NCBI GenBank assembly: GCA_027669155.1
Contig: JAQEDR010000015.1
Span: forward strand, 1 to 57,622
DNA length: 57,622 bases
Source: Peptoniphilaceae bacterium AM52-5BH
GTDB lineage: Bacteria; Bacillota; Clostridia; Tissierellales; Peptoniphilaceae
Direction: 5' to 3'
In this document: positions 47,875-57,183 of the stretch, piece by piece
Numbering within the stretch: the stretch's first letter is position 1
How the letters are laid out: every line of letters starts with the position of its first letter
Notes under the pieces: model-generated
What the model saw: the letters and a program-made list of their open reading frames with translations, nothing else
Database searches by the model: none
What the model was told of the DNA's origin: nothing
Program-made: the position numbers and the translations under genes

Positions 47875-48813
47875 TTAATTTTTATTTACTCTTCTCCTAG
47901 CCCATAGGGAGGTAATAAGGGGAGTAAGGATTATGGTAATCACCGCAGATGATGCAACCTGGGCTGTCGCCACACCCACAAGAGGAAGATAAGTTGGATC
48001 AATCTCTGCTATAATTTGTGGCACTGCAACAGCATTAGCCCCGGTAGAAGAAAGAGCCCAAGCCGCATGACCTGGTCTCTTGCCTATATAAATATCTGCC
48101 AATACAGTAAGAGAACCTATCACAAAAATCACTATAAAAGCAAGGATTACTCCAGAAAATCCTGCCCTATAAATATCAGTCAGATTGATAGCAGAGCCCA
48201 TAGAAAATCCTAAAAAGGGAATAATGGCCTTCTGAGCAAGCTTAAGGGCCTTGGAAATATCCCTGTCTATATTACCAAGCACCAGACCAATCAATACCGG
48301 AAGAAGAGCATCTATCATGGCCCTTAGAGGAATATTGGCAATACCAGACATACCGAGAACCAGCATAGAAAGCATGGGGCCTGTGATAAGGCTGGTAAAA
48401 CCTGCCAAGGCCTGGTCCAAATCATCCCCGTAGTCGATATTTAAAGTAATAAAGACAGAATTGTTGTGATTAAGACAAGCACAAACCAAGGCAAGGATAG
48501 AAATACCAAATATCCCCTCCCTGCCAAAAATAGAAGAAACTAGGAAAACTATCAATAAGCCAGCCCCTATTCGAGCTATAGCTATAACAGAAAATCTCCT
48601 AAAAATCTCTCCCACAGAGGAAAGCCTAATCTGGGATCCTGCCGCAAGCAAATTGATCCCCATCAAAGTCTTCATTCCCTGATTTGTAAAAAGAGCCTCC
48701 GTAAAAACACCAAAGTGCAAGATACTTGGCACAAAAGTATTGATAAGAGCAGCAAGAATCAAAGGAACCATCATATTCCCCGCTGGTATTTTCTTTATAA
48801 AATTTTTAAACAT
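47875..48813 (-). CDS. kdgT: 2-keto-3-deoxygluconate permease
   Basis: 312 residues, about ten membrane helices. Family-typical stretches are IPAGNMMVPLILAALINTF, CLNHNNSVFITLNIDYGD and GANAVAVPQIIAEIDP. Imports KDG by H+ symport in characterised members. The ATG follows AAAGGAG. A terminator separates it from the TRAP genes upstream, so it may have its own promoter. Its substrate is the product of the UxaA reaction encoded in the same region. Confidence 0.9.
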   Translation of the reverse strand: MFKNFIKKIPAGNMMVPLILAALINTFVPSILHFGVFTEALFTNQGMKTLMGINLLAAGSQIRLSSVGEIFRRFSVIAIARIGAGLLIVFLVSSIFGREGIFGISILALVCACLNHNNSVFITLNIDYGDDLDQALAGFTSLITGPMLSMLVLGMSGIANIPLRAMIDALLPVLIGLVLGNIDRDISKALKLAQKAIIPFLGFSMGSAINLTDIYRAGFSGVILAFIVIFVIGSLTVLADIYIGKRPGHAAWALSSTGANAVAVPQIIAEIDPTYLPLVGVATAQVASSAVITIILTPLITSLWARRRVNKN

Positions 48814-48854
48814 ATGGGCTCCTTTCTACATTTTAAATATCTTTAAATAAATTT

Positions 48855-48898
48855 ATAAAAATAATGATGTAGGATAAATTATCTTCACCCTACATCAT
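48855..48898 (-). terminator. Rho-independent terminator after the TRAP genes
   Basis: On the minus strand ATGATGTAGG pairs with CCTACATCAT (48889-48898 and 48864-48873), followed by TATTTTTAT. It ends the regulator-uxa-TRAP transcript before kdgT. Confidence 0.8.
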
Positions 48899-48926
48899 CA
48901 TCATACTTATTCACACTCTTACTATT

Positions 48927-50216
48927 CTAGCCAATCAGACTAGGAAGAGCTAGTGATATTTGTGGTACAAATGTAACAAGCATCAATACTATAAACATAA
49001 TTAAATATACATACTTCATGCTGACAGCAAGTTTCTCAAACTTGATATCTGATATGGCAGATCCTAAGAATAGGGTTGCTCCTACTGGAGGTGTTAGAAG
49101 GCCAACACCGAGGTTTAGTATAAGCAAAGTACCAAATTGTACAGGGTCAACTCCAATTGATTTGGCAATTGGAAGTAATATTGGTGTTGCTATTAATATT
49201 ATTGGAGACATATCCATTAGTGTACCTAGAACTAAGAGCAAGATATTAATCATAACTAATATTACGTAAGGATTTGTTGAGAATCCATATATACTAGATG
49301 ATACTAAGGCAGGTACTTTTAAGTAAGCTAAGAGCCAACCAAAGGCATTTGATGTAGCTATAAGTAGTATTATCATAGCTACTGTCTTAGCAGAGCTTGT
49401 TGCCACTTCAAATATATCCTTCATTGTCATTTCTTTATAAATGAATACAGAAACAATAAATGACCAAACACAAGCAAGAGCAGCAGATTCAGTAGCTGTT
49501 ATGATTCCTGTTGTTACTCCTATAACTACTATAATTATTGAAAATAATCCCCAAAGCGCATCTACAAATGCCTTCCCGAATACTTTGATATCAAATTTTT
49601 CTCCTACAGCATAATTGTTTTTCTTGGCAACTATGTAGCTGTAGATCATTAATGCTAATCCAAGTATTACACCTGGCAATATACCTGCTATAAATAAGGC
49701 ACCAACAGAAATTCCTCCTGCTACCATTGAATAAATTACCATATTATGTGAAGGTGGTATAAGAAGTCCTGTAACAGAGCTTGCCATAGTGATATCAGTA
49801 GCAAACTTTTTGTCATAGCCCTTTTTCTCCATCTCTGGAATCATGATTGGTCCAAGTGTTGCAGTACAAGCTGTAGATGATCCAGATACTGCTCCGAATA
49901 ACATTGATGCGAGGACTGTTACCATTGAAAGTCCTCCTCTCATCCAACCTACTGTAGCATAGGCTAAATCTATAAGTCTTCTCGCAATACCACCCCTGCT
50001 CATTATATCTCCCATGAGTATGAAAAATGGAATGGCCATTAATGAGTATGAATTAACTCCAGATATCATGTTTTGGAAGACCATCTCTACAGGAATATCT
50101 AGATATATACATGTTACTATTGATGATATACCAATAGAAAGTGCAATTGGAACCCTAATTGTTATCAATACGAAAAATGTAAGTAATAATATAGCTATCG
50201 CTAAATTTGTTTGCAT
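48927..50216 (-). CDS. dctM: TRAP transporter large membrane subunit (DctM type)
   Basis: 429 residues, twelve or more membrane segments. Signatures are AIPFFILMGDIMSRGGIARR, SGSSTACTATLGPIMIPEM and LLIPPSHNMVIYS. Main translocating subunit of a TRAP importer. The start lies inside the end of dctQ (16-base overlap) with GAGAGG upstream. Together with DctP and DctQ it probably brings in glucuronate or galacturonate, judged from the neighbouring uxa genes. Confidence 0.93.
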   Translation of the reverse strand: MQTNLAIAILLLTFFVLITIRVPIALSIGISSIVTCIYLDIPVEMVFQNMISGVNSYSLMAIPFFILMGDIMSRGGIARRLIDLAYATVGWMRGGLSMVTVLASMLFGAVSGSSTACTATLGPIMIPEMEKKGYDKKFATDITMASSVTGLLIPPSHNMVIYSMVAGGISVGALFIAGILPGVILGLALMIYSYIVAKKNNYAVGEKFDIKVFGKAFVDALWGLFSIIIVVIGVTTGIITATESAALACVWSFIVSVFIYKEMTMKDIFEVATSSAKTVAMIILLIATSNAFGWLLAYLKVPALVSSSIYGFSTNPYVILVMINILLLVLGTLMDMSPIILIATPILLPIAKSIGVDPVQFGTLLILNLGVGLLTPPVGATLFLGSAISDIKFEKLAVSMKYVYLIMFIVLMLVTFVPQISLALPSLIG

Positions 50217-50665
50217 AGTTTTACCTCTCTTATAATTGTTGATATTAGAACAATAATTCCAAAAATTGGTACTGCCATGTATATAACACTAGAAGGTAAA
50301 TTAATACCAGTTACTATGTTGTTGTGACCTAGTCTTACTAGGCTCATTCCTTTAAATACAGCGCAAAATCCGAATATTATCCATAATATATTTGCAAAGT
50401 GATCAAGTAGTCTAACTTTCTTTTCACTTATAAAGTTTTCTAATATTGTCATTCTTATGTGTATATCGTTACTTACACCCAAAGCTCCTGATAGCAAGCA
50501 GAACCATACCATGATTAGTAAGGCCAAACTTTCACCCCAAGCTGGTGTACTGATAAATAGATTTCTCATAAGAGCAATGTAACTTACCACTAGAACTAGA
50601 GATATCAAAAATACTGTAATAATTAAACTAAGTATCTTTTCTGATTTTTGTTTAAAATTATCCAT
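50201..50665 (-). CDS. dctQ: TRAP transporter small membrane subunit (DctQ type)
   Basis: 154 residues, four membrane helices. ESLALLIMVWFCLLSGALGV and DIHIRMTILENF are typical of DctQ. Chaperones the large subunit. Eight bases after dctP, overlapping dctM. Confidence 0.9.
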   Translation of the reverse strand: MDNFKQKSEKILSLIITVFLISLVLVVSYIALMRNLFISTPAWGESLALLIMVWFCLLSGALGVSNDIHIRMTILENFISEKKVRLLDHFANILWIIFGFCAVFKGMSLVRLGHNNIVTGINLPSSVIYMAVPIFGIIVLISTIIREVKLCKQI

Positions 50666-50673
50666 AATTTCTC

Positions 50674-51708
50674 CTATTTAATCTCAGTAATTTTATCTAT
50701 TATGTCTTGGTAATCAGCACCATACTTTTCATAAACTGGTTTAACTCTTTGTCTCCATTCTTCAGGATTTTCTGGAGTAACCACGTCTATTCCGCCGTCT
50801 TTCAATCCTTGAAGCAATCTTTGCTCCTCTTCTTCTGTGAAAGATTTGTTGTATGATTCTAACTCTTTACCGCATTCTTTTAATAGCTTTTGGTCTTCTT
50901 CAGATAATTTTTCCCATGTTCTATCGCTTATTACAAGCATTCCTGGTGAATATGTATGAGCATCAAGAATGAAATTAGGGGCAACTTCGTTGAAGGAATT
51001 TGAAACATAGCCTGTTACTGGTTGTTCAGCACCGTCTACAACACCTGTTTGAAGAGAAGTATATAGTTCACCAAAGGATAAAGGTGTTGGGCTTGCTCCC
51101 AATGCTTTTACAGTATCTAGTAAGATTGAAGTCTCAGAAACTCTAAGTTTTAATCCTTCAAGATCTTCTGGCTTTTCTATTTTTTTATTTGTTACAAAGA
51201 AATGTCTGGCACCCTCTTCTAGATAGCATAGTCCTCTCATTCCAATATTACTATCTACCATATCATCCATAAGCTCACTACCTATAGGGCTATCAAGTAC
51301 TTTCCACAATTGGTCTCTACTTTCAAATAGATATGGCAAGGCAAATAGGTTCAATTTTTTAGCTCCGAAGTCTCCTACAAAGACAGTATTTGCTCTAAAG
51401 ATATCCAAAGCGCCCATTTGTACAGCTTGCATTTGGCTTCTTTCATCACCTAATTGTCCAGAAGCATAAACTTCTATGTAGATTCTTCCTTGACTTTTTT
51501 CGTAAACGATTTCAGAATACTTGCTTAGCATTTGACCCATAATCGAATCAAGTGAGTTTAATTCACCAGCACTCAAAACTATTTCTGCATTATTGGCTTT
51601 ATCCGTGTCTATAGTGTCTAGTTTGACATCAGGCTCATTGAAAGAGCCGCATGATGTCAAAGCTATAGTTATGAAGAATAAAGCTAATGTTCTAATTAAC
51701 TTCTTCAT
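50674..51708 (-). CDS. dctP: TRAP transporter solute-binding lipoprotein (DctP type)
   Basis: 344 residues. Lipoprotein signal peptide with lipobox ALTSC (lipidated Cys20). DctP fold with GQLGDERSQMQAVQMGALDI and GLKLRVSETSILLDTVKALG; the Arg in LRVSE is the conserved carboxylate-binding residue. Binds an acid sugar outside the membrane; hexuronate is inferred from operon context. Confidence 0.93.
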   Translation of the reverse strand: MKKLIRTLALFFITIALTSCGSFNEPDVKLDTIDTDKANNAEIVLSAGELNSLDSIMGQMLSKYSEIVYEKSQGRIYIEVYASGQLGDERSQMQAVQMGALDIFRANTVFVGDFGAKKLNLFALPYLFESRDQLWKVLDSPIGSELMDDMVDSNIGMRGLCYLEEGARHFFVTNKKIEKPEDLEGLKLRVSETSILLDTVKALGASPTPLSFGELYTSLQTGVVDGAEQPVTGYVSNSFNEVAPNFILDAHTYSPGMLVISDRTWEKLSEEDQKLLKECGKELESYNKSFTEEEEQRLLQGLKDGGIDVVTPENPEEWRQRVKPVYEKYGADYQDIIDKITEIK

Positions 51709-51716
51709 TTTTTCTC

Positions 51717-53120
51717 CTAATCAATTCTTATATATTTCTCAGCATTGTTAAATGCTATATCTTTTACCATTTGACCCAAGTATTCTTCTTTCCATGGGTA
51801 TTGACCCTTGGCTACCTTTTCTCCTATGAAGTTACAGAGGATTCTTCTGAAGTATTCGTGTCTTGGGTAGGACAAGAAGCTCCTTGAGTCTGTTAGCATT
51901 CCTACGAAGTTTGCAAATACTCCTGTTTGGGCAAACATGGTCATTTGTTTTTGCATGCCGTCTAGATGGTCTGCAAACCACCATGATGTTCCTATTTGTA
52001 TGTTGGATAGGCCTGTTTCATTTTCTCTGTTAAATGATCCGCCGATAGTAGCTAGTGGATAGTAGTCATTCTCATTAAGGGAGAATAGTAGCATCTTTGG
52101 AAGTCCATCTCCACTTTCGAAATCACTAATCAAGTTTGCTAGGTTTTCTGCCCTAAGCTCGTCATTTACTGCGTCATTTCCAACATCTGGGCCGAGTCTA
52201 TCAAACAAGGCTTTTGAGTTGTCTCTAATGGCTGCTACGTGGATTTCCATAGCCCAATCGCGTTTCTTATACTCTTTAGCTAGGAAGGTTAGAAGAGCTG
52301 TTTTGTAGGTTTCTTCTTCTATTATTTCGATTTTTTCTCCCCTTAGTGCCTTTGCAACTATCTCATCTATTTCTTCTTCATCTTTTTTGATATATGGGAA
52401 GTACTTAAGGGCATGGTCGCTTGCTGAGCATCCATTTTCTTCAAAGTAGTCTATTCTTTTTTCTAAGGCAGCTTTTATGTCCTTAAAGCTCTTGATATCT
52501 ACACCAGAAGCAGCTTGAAGATCTTTTATATAGTCTTTGAAGTCTTCTTTTTCGATATTTAGGGCCTTGTCAGGTCTGAAGGCTGGCTTAATTACTACCT
52601 TGAAGTCCTCTTCTTTAAGAAGTTTGTGGTATTTCAAGTCATCTACTGGATCGTTTGTTGTACAAACTGCTCTTACATTAGATCTTTCAATTAGCGCTCT
52701 TGGTTTGAACTCTTCAGTTTGTAGAAGTTCATTTGTCTTTTTGTATATTTCGTCAGCTGTTTCAGGATTGAGTTCTTCTTTTATTCCAAAAAAGTTATTA
52801 AGTTCTAGGGCTGTCCAGTGATATAGTGGATTTCCCAATAGTTTTGGTACTACATAGGCCCATTTATCAAATTTTTCCTTGTCTGATTTTTCTCCTGTGA
52901 TGTATTCTTCTGATATACCACAAGCCCTCATAACACGCCATTTGTAGTGATCTCCTCCAAGCCAAACTTGAGTAATTGAGTCAAAGTTTTTGTTTTCATA
53001 GATTTCTTTTGCCTCCAAATGACAGTGGAAGTCAAATATTGGCATGTCTTTGGCATATTTGTGAAATAGTGTTTTCGCATATTCATTTTGTAAAATAAAA
53101 TCTTCGTTAATTAATGACAT
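51717..53120 (-). CDS. uxaC: Glucuronate isomerase
   Basis: 467 residues, the usual family length. Converts glucuronate to fructuronate and galacturonate to tagaturonate. Amidohydrolase-type metal motif FDFHCHL (His32, His34); IGTSWWFADHLDGMQKQM near the C-terminus is family-typical. Eight bases after uxaA and 8 before dctP. Confidence 0.95.
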   Translation of the reverse strand: MSLINEDFILQNEYAKTLFHKYAKDMPIFDFHCHLEAKEIYENKNFDSITQVWLGGDHYKWRVMRACGISEEYITGEKSDKEKFDKWAYVVPKLLGNPLYHWTALELNNFFGIKEELNPETADEIYKKTNELLQTEEFKPRALIERSNVRAVCTTNDPVDDLKYHKLLKEEDFKVVIKPAFRPDKALNIEKEDFKDYIKDLQAASGVDIKSFKDIKAALEKRIDYFEENGCSASDHALKYFPYIKKDEEEIDEIVAKALRGEKIEIIEEETYKTALLTFLAKEYKKRDWAMEIHVAAIRDNSKALFDRLGPDVGNDAVNDELRAENLANLISDFESGDGLPKMLLFSLNENDYYPLATIGGSFNRENETGLSNIQIGTSWWFADHLDGMQKQMTMFAQTGVFANFVGMLTDSRSFLSYPRHEYFRRILCNFIGEKVAKGQYPWKEEYLGQMVKDIAFNNAEKYIRID

Positions 53121-53128
53121 TTATCCTC

Positions 53129-54610
53129 CTACAAAGTTACTCCGTCTTTAAAGATTGAAATTTCTCTAAAGCCATATTTTTCGTTATTTGTTTCTTTTCC
53201 GCTTGCTACTTCCAATAGATATTCTATAAATTCATCTCTTAGTTTCTCAAAGCTTAGGTCTTCTGATATAATCCTACCTGCATCAAAGTCTATCCAATTA
53301 GTCTTTTTATTTGCTAGCTCTGTATTTGTTGACATTTTGACTGTTGGAACTATTGATCCAAATGGATTACCTCTACCAGTTGTAAATACTATTAGAGAGC
53401 ATCCACTAGCAGCTAGGTTGGTGGATGACACTTGGTCATTTCCTGGTCCATTTAAGAGATTTAGGCCCTTGACATGGCTTTGCTCTCCCAAGGCTAGAAC
53501 ATCTACTACTTCCGAACTTCCTCCTTTCTGTATGCATCCCAAGGACTTATCCTCTAGGGTTGAGATTCCTCCATCTTTATTTCCTGGAGATGGGTTTTCA
53601 TATATATTTTGACCGTGGCTTTTGAAGTATTCTTTGAAGTTATTTATCATACTTACAATATCTTCAAATGTTTCCTTGTCTTTGGCACGGTTCATAAGCA
53701 ACTTCTCAGCTCCAAACATTTCTGGAACTTCTGTAAGCATTGTTATCGCTCCGTTTTCTACTAATTTATCTGAAGTATAGCCACACAATGGGTTGGCTGT
53801 GATTCCAGAAAATCCATCAGAGCCCCCGCATTTGAACCCTACAGTTAATTTAGAAATTGGAAGCGCTTCCCTTTTGAATAAATTTCTATATTCTACAAGC
53901 TCATCAATCAAGGACAAGCCTTCTTCGTATTCATCTTCTACTTCTTGGACTGTGAGGAATTTGACTCTTTTTTCGTTGAAAGGTTTTATATATTCTTTAA
54001 ATTCATCGATTATGTTATTCTCGCAACCTAGGGATACGACAAGGACACCAGCAGCGTTTGGATTTTTGATTAATCCTGCAAGGATTTCCCTAGTCATCTC
54101 TAGATCGTCTCCCAATTGGGAACAACCATGGGTGTGGGTTATGGATTGGAAGCTTACATCAGGATATTTTTGCCTTGCCATGTTTACTAGGTTGTTGCAT
54201 GTTTGATTAATGCAACCAACACCTGGAACTACCCAGACTTCATTCCTAATTCCAGCCCTACCATCTTCTCTAAGATAGCCCATAAATTTAAGTTCATCAT
54301 CTTTTAGTTCATTGGCTAGATTTACATCTTTCTTATCATATTCATATTCAATAATGTCAGATAGGTTGGTCTTTAGATTGTGGACATGGACCCAGGATCC
54401 TTCTTCTATATTTTCTAGGGCGTGACCTATAGGCATTCCGTATTTAATAATATCTTCACCCTTATTAATATTTTTAATGGCGAATTTATGGCCTCTTTTA
54501 ATATCTTCTTTAAGTTCTAGACCAAATTCTTCGATTTGTTTGCCCTTTTCTAAATCCTTTACGGCTATGGCTACGTTGTCATTTGGATTGATCTTAAGAT
54601 ATGATTTCAT
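53129..54610 (-). CDS. uxaA: Altronate dehydratase, full length with fused SAF domain
   Basis: 493 residues. N-terminal SAF domain (about 1-90, NPNDNVAIAVKDLEKGKQIE), then the main dehydratase domain (GVGCINQTCNNLVNMARQ; FKCGGSDGFSGITANPLCGY). Converts altronate to 2-keto-3-deoxygluconate. ATGA overlap with uxaB. Codons inside the gene contain a perfect copy of the LacI-type operator (53859-53870). Confidence 0.95.
   Translation of the reverse strand: MKSYLKINPNDNVAIAVKDLEKGKQIEEFGLELKEDIKRGHKFAIKNINKGEDIIKYGMPIGHALENIEEGSWVHVHNLKTNLSDIIEYEYDKKDVNLANELKDDELKFMGYLREDGRAGIRNEVWVVPGVGCINQTCNNLVNMARQKYPDVSFQSITHTHGCSQLGDDLEMTREILAGLIKNPNAAGVLVVSLGCENNIIDEFKEYIKPFNEKRVKFLTVQEVEDEYEEGLSLIDELVEYRNLFKREALPISKLTVGFKCGGSDGFSGITANPLCGYTSDKLVENGAITMLTEVPEMFGAEKLLMNRAKDKETFEDIVSMINNFKEYFKSHGQNIYENPSPGNKDGGISTLEDKSLGCIQKGGSSEVVDVLALGEQSHVKGLNLLNGPGNDQVSSTNLAASGCSLIVFTTGRGNPFGSIVPTVKMSTNTELANKKTNWIDFDAGRIISEDLSFEKLRDEFIEYLLEVASGKETNNEKYGFREISIFKDGVTL
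53859..53870. promoter_or_regulatory. Intragenic copy of the hexuronate operator within uxaA
   Basis: GGAAGCGCTTCC, a perfect 12-base palindrome. The minus-strand context GGGAAGCGCTTCCAATTT matches the regulator-proximal site (GGGAAGCGCTTCTAATTT) beyond the palindrome itself. It could be an auxiliary site for looping or roadblock; coincidence with codons Glu-Ala-Leu-Pro is possible. Confidence 0.45.
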
Positions 54611-56055
54611 ATTTCCTCCATGACATCTCTAATTGCCCTAGTTTTAATTTCTTTGTAGTACTTCTTAACTAAGTCTTTGAAGTCTCCCAATTTTTCTAAA
54701 TCATATTCCCAAATATCACTTTCAAGAACTTCATCTATATAGTTTTCTGATTTTGCCTTTTCGCTGAAAAATTCTAGCAGTTTTTCATCGTCTTGTACAG
54801 GATATGATTTTCCATTTTGATCTTTTCCAAAGTATCCTTCTTCATTTTTCTCTATCTCATAAAATCTTATTAGAGCAGCTAAGGAAAAGGCGAAGTGTTT
54901 TGGAGCTTTTCCTGTATTATTGTAATAATCAACAATACTTGGCAAGCATCTGGCATTGAATTTAGAAATTGAGTTTAGAGTTATGGATAGGAGCTTATGG
55001 TCTACGTATGGATTGTTAAATCTCAAAGCTACTTCTTCTTTAAATTTGATTAAGTCTTCCTTCTTAAGGTCTATAGTTGGTATAACTTCCTCATCTATCA
55101 AATCATTTAGGTAAGTGTCGAAGACATTATCTTCCATGAAATCTCTAACTATATCATAACCGTGGATGACAGCGGCAGGAACTGTTGATGTGTGTCCACC
55201 GTTTAGGATTCTTACTTTTCTCTTCTTGTAAGGATCTACATTGTCAGTCCATATTACATTGCAAGGAAGATCTTCGAAGGCAAAGTCTTTTGCTTTATCT
55301 TTATCGCCTTCTATAACCCATAGGTTGAATAGCTCTGAAAATACTAAGAGTTTGTCCTCATAGTCATTCTCCTTAGAAAACTCTTCTGCCTCATCTGCCG
55401 AAGGTCTGCCTGTTACAATCCTATCAACAAGGGTTGATGTGAAATGGCAACTTTCCTTGACCCAGTCCTTGAACTCTTCTTCAAGGCCCCAGTCTTCTAT
55501 ATGTTTATTTACATATTTTTCTAGAAAATATCCATTGTTATCAATTAACTCTACCGGGAAGAAAACCAAACCCTTTTCCTTAGCTCCATCAAATCTCTTG
55601 TATCTGAAATATAATAGTTGGGCAACTTTTGCTGGGAAGGAGTCTTGTACCTCATTTTCTTTTAAATCTTCTTTGAGATAAGTAATACCAGCTTCTGTAG
55701 TGTTTGAAACCACATATTTCAAGTCTTCACTTTCAACAAAAGCCTTGTAATCCTCGAAAGTTTCGTAAGGATTAATAGCTCTTGATACAGATTTTATTAC
55801 TCTGTTTTCAATCTTCTTTCCTTCTGGGCTGTTACCTCTCATAGAAAGTGTATATATTCCATCTTGTTCGTTGATAAGATCAGCTAATCCATTAGGAATT
55901 GGTTGAACTATTACAACTGATCCTGGATAGGAATATTTCTCATTGGATAAGTCTATCATCCAATCTACGAAAGCTCTAAGGAAGTTACCCTCTCCAAATT
56001 GGAGGACAGTTTCCTTAAGATTTCTCTTTTCAACAATTTCATTTATTTTTTTCAT
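54607..56055 (-). CDS. uxaB: Tagaturonate reductase (altronate oxidoreductase)
   Basis: 482 residues, mannitol-dehydrogenase-family NAD enzyme. The nucleotide-binding N-terminus begins around LQFGEGNFLRAFVDWMIDLS. The catalytic region includes NGGHTSTVPAAVIHGYD (Lys/His area) and LRFNNPYVDHKLLSITLNSI. Converts tagaturonate to altronate. Fructuronate reductase (UxuB) is a relative, but the altronate dehydratase neighbour favours UxaB. Its start directly follows the regulator stop. Confidence 0.92.
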   Translation of the reverse strand: MKKINEIVEKRNLKETVLQFGEGNFLRAFVDWMIDLSNEKYSYPGSVVIVQPIPNGLADLINEQDGIYTLSMRGNSPEGKKIENRVIKSVSRAINPYETFEDYKAFVESEDLKYVVSNTTEAGITYLKEDLKENEVQDSFPAKVAQLLYFRYKRFDGAKEKGLVFFPVELIDNNGYFLEKYVNKHIEDWGLEEEFKDWVKESCHFTSTLVDRIVTGRPSADEAEEFSKENDYEDKLLVFSELFNLWVIEGDKDKAKDFAFEDLPCNVIWTDNVDPYKKRKVRILNGGHTSTVPAAVIHGYDIVRDFMEDNVFDTYLNDLIDEEVIPTIDLKKEDLIKFKEEVALRFNNPYVDHKLLSITLNSISKFNARCLPSIVDYYNNTGKAPKHFAFSLAALIRFYEIEKNEEGYFGKDQNGKSYPVQDDEKLLEFFSEKAKSENYIDEVLESDIWEYDLEKLGDFKDLVKKYYKEIKTRAIRDVMEEI

Positions 56056-57069
56056 CTAACACGTCTCCTTTATAATAAGCTTTGGCTTAATTACATTGTC
56101 TTTTTCGACATTTTCTTCATTTATCAGCTTAATCAATGCCTCGACCGCTACCTTGGAGTGATCATAAATCCTGTGGTCTATCGATGATACTTTCTTTTGT
56201 GTGTATTCTGTTGCGCTAACATTATCAAATCCAATAATGGCTACATCTTCTGGTATTTTCATCTCGTGAACAGAAAGATATTTATAAACTTTGATGGCAA
56301 TCGAATCGTTTTCGCATTGGATAGCATCAATATTTTTATCTTTAATAATTTCTAGTAATTCTTCCAAGGAAGTTTCTTCTATGTTAATCTCCAGAAACTC
56401 ATTTTCTGGGAAATATTTCTTTAGTGAGCTCTCATAGCCTTTTCTTTTCTCATTGTAGGCTCTGTTAGTGATCTTTTGAGTTGCGGAGATGAAAACTGGA
56501 CTCTTGTAAGAATTTTCTTTCAGGTAATGAAGTGCTTGCTCCATCCCATCTTTTTCATCACAGTATACACTGACCAAATCTTTGGCGTAGTTATTAAGTT
56601 GAACTATGGGGATAGTCTTGTTTAATTCATAAGCTACATCAAGAAACTCCTTATCTCCATAATCAGATCCTATAGTTATAATCCCTTCAACTTGTTGTTG
56701 CTTTTGAAGCTTTAAGATTCGAATCTTCTCTTCAAGATCTTTGGTTGTATTTGATAAAAGAGAAGTATAGCCGTAAGTCTTTAAAATTTTGTCTACTTCA
56801 TAGGCCGCTTGGACGTGGAAGTAGTTTCTTATATCTGGAACCATAAGTCCTATAAGCATTGACTTCTTGCTTGCAAGGCTCCTTGCAATATTATTTGGAG
56901 AATAGTCTAAGCTTTCAATCACGCTTTCAACTTTCTTCCTTGTTTTCTCACTCACACTTCCTGTATTATTCATAACCCTAGAAACAGTTGAGATCGAAAC
57001 ATTGGCCTTTTTTGCTATATCGTAAATATTAATAAAATCACCATCTTTCAAATTAGAAGCGCTTCCCAT
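56056..57069 (-). CDS. LacI family repressor of the hexuronate operon
   Basis: Up to 337 residues. LacI helix-turn-helix INIYDIAKKANVSISTVSRV and hinge SPNNIARSLASKKS, then a periplasmic-binding-like effector domain to the C-terminus (GFDNVSATEYTQKKVSSIDH). The ATG at 57069 has no ribosome site and its codons 2-5 are the operator GGAAGCGCTTC. The family N-terminus would begin at codon 13, an ATT at 57033, preceded by GGTGAT; a TTG at 57051 is another option. First gene of the regulator-uxaBAC-dctPQM transcript; presumably binds 57056-57065 and 57128-57139. Confidence 0.9.
   Translation of the reverse strand: MGSASNLKDGDFINIYDIAKKANVSISTVSRVMNNTGSVSEKTRKKVESVIESLDYSPNNIARSLASKKSMLIGLMVPDIRNYFHVQAAYEVDKILKTYGYTSLLSNTTKDLEEKIRILKLQKQQQVEGIITIGSDYGDKEFLDVAYELNKTIPIVQLNNYAKDLVSVYCDEKDGMEQALHYLKENSYKSPVFISATQKITNRAYNEKRKGYESSLKKYFPENEFLEINIEETSLEELLEIIKDKNIDAIQCENDSIAIKVYKYLSVHEMKIPEDVAIIGFDNVSATEYTQKKVSSIDHRIYDHSKVAVEALIKLINEENVEKDNVIKPKLIIKETC
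57055..57066. promoter_or_regulatory. LacI-type operator 1 at the regulator start codon
   Basis: AGAAGCGCTTCC on plus, core palindrome GAAGCGCTTC at 57056-57065, overlapping the first codons of the longest regulator frame. Centre-to-centre 73 bases from operator 2, close to seven helical turns. Confidence 0.7.
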
Positions 57070-57127
57070 AAGTCTAAAAGTATATTAAAATTTATTTTGA
57101 TTTCACTATTTTAGAAAATTCATTTTA

Positions 57128-57139
57128 GAAAGCGCTTCC
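57128..57139. promoter_or_regulatory. LacI-type operator 2 downstream of the promoter
   Basis: GAAAGCGCTTCC on plus, that is GGAAGCGCTTTC on minus, about 16 bases after the -10 box, where a bound repressor would block initiation or early elongation. Confidence 0.75.
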
Positions 57140-57154
57140 TTTATGCTTGTTATA

Positions 57155-57183
57155 AATATATCATTATATTTATATCTTGTCAA
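57155..57183 (-). promoter_or_regulatory. Promoter of the hexuronate operon
   Basis: On minus a perfect TTGACA (57178-57183), 17-base spacer, TATATT (57155-57160). Confidence 0.8.
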
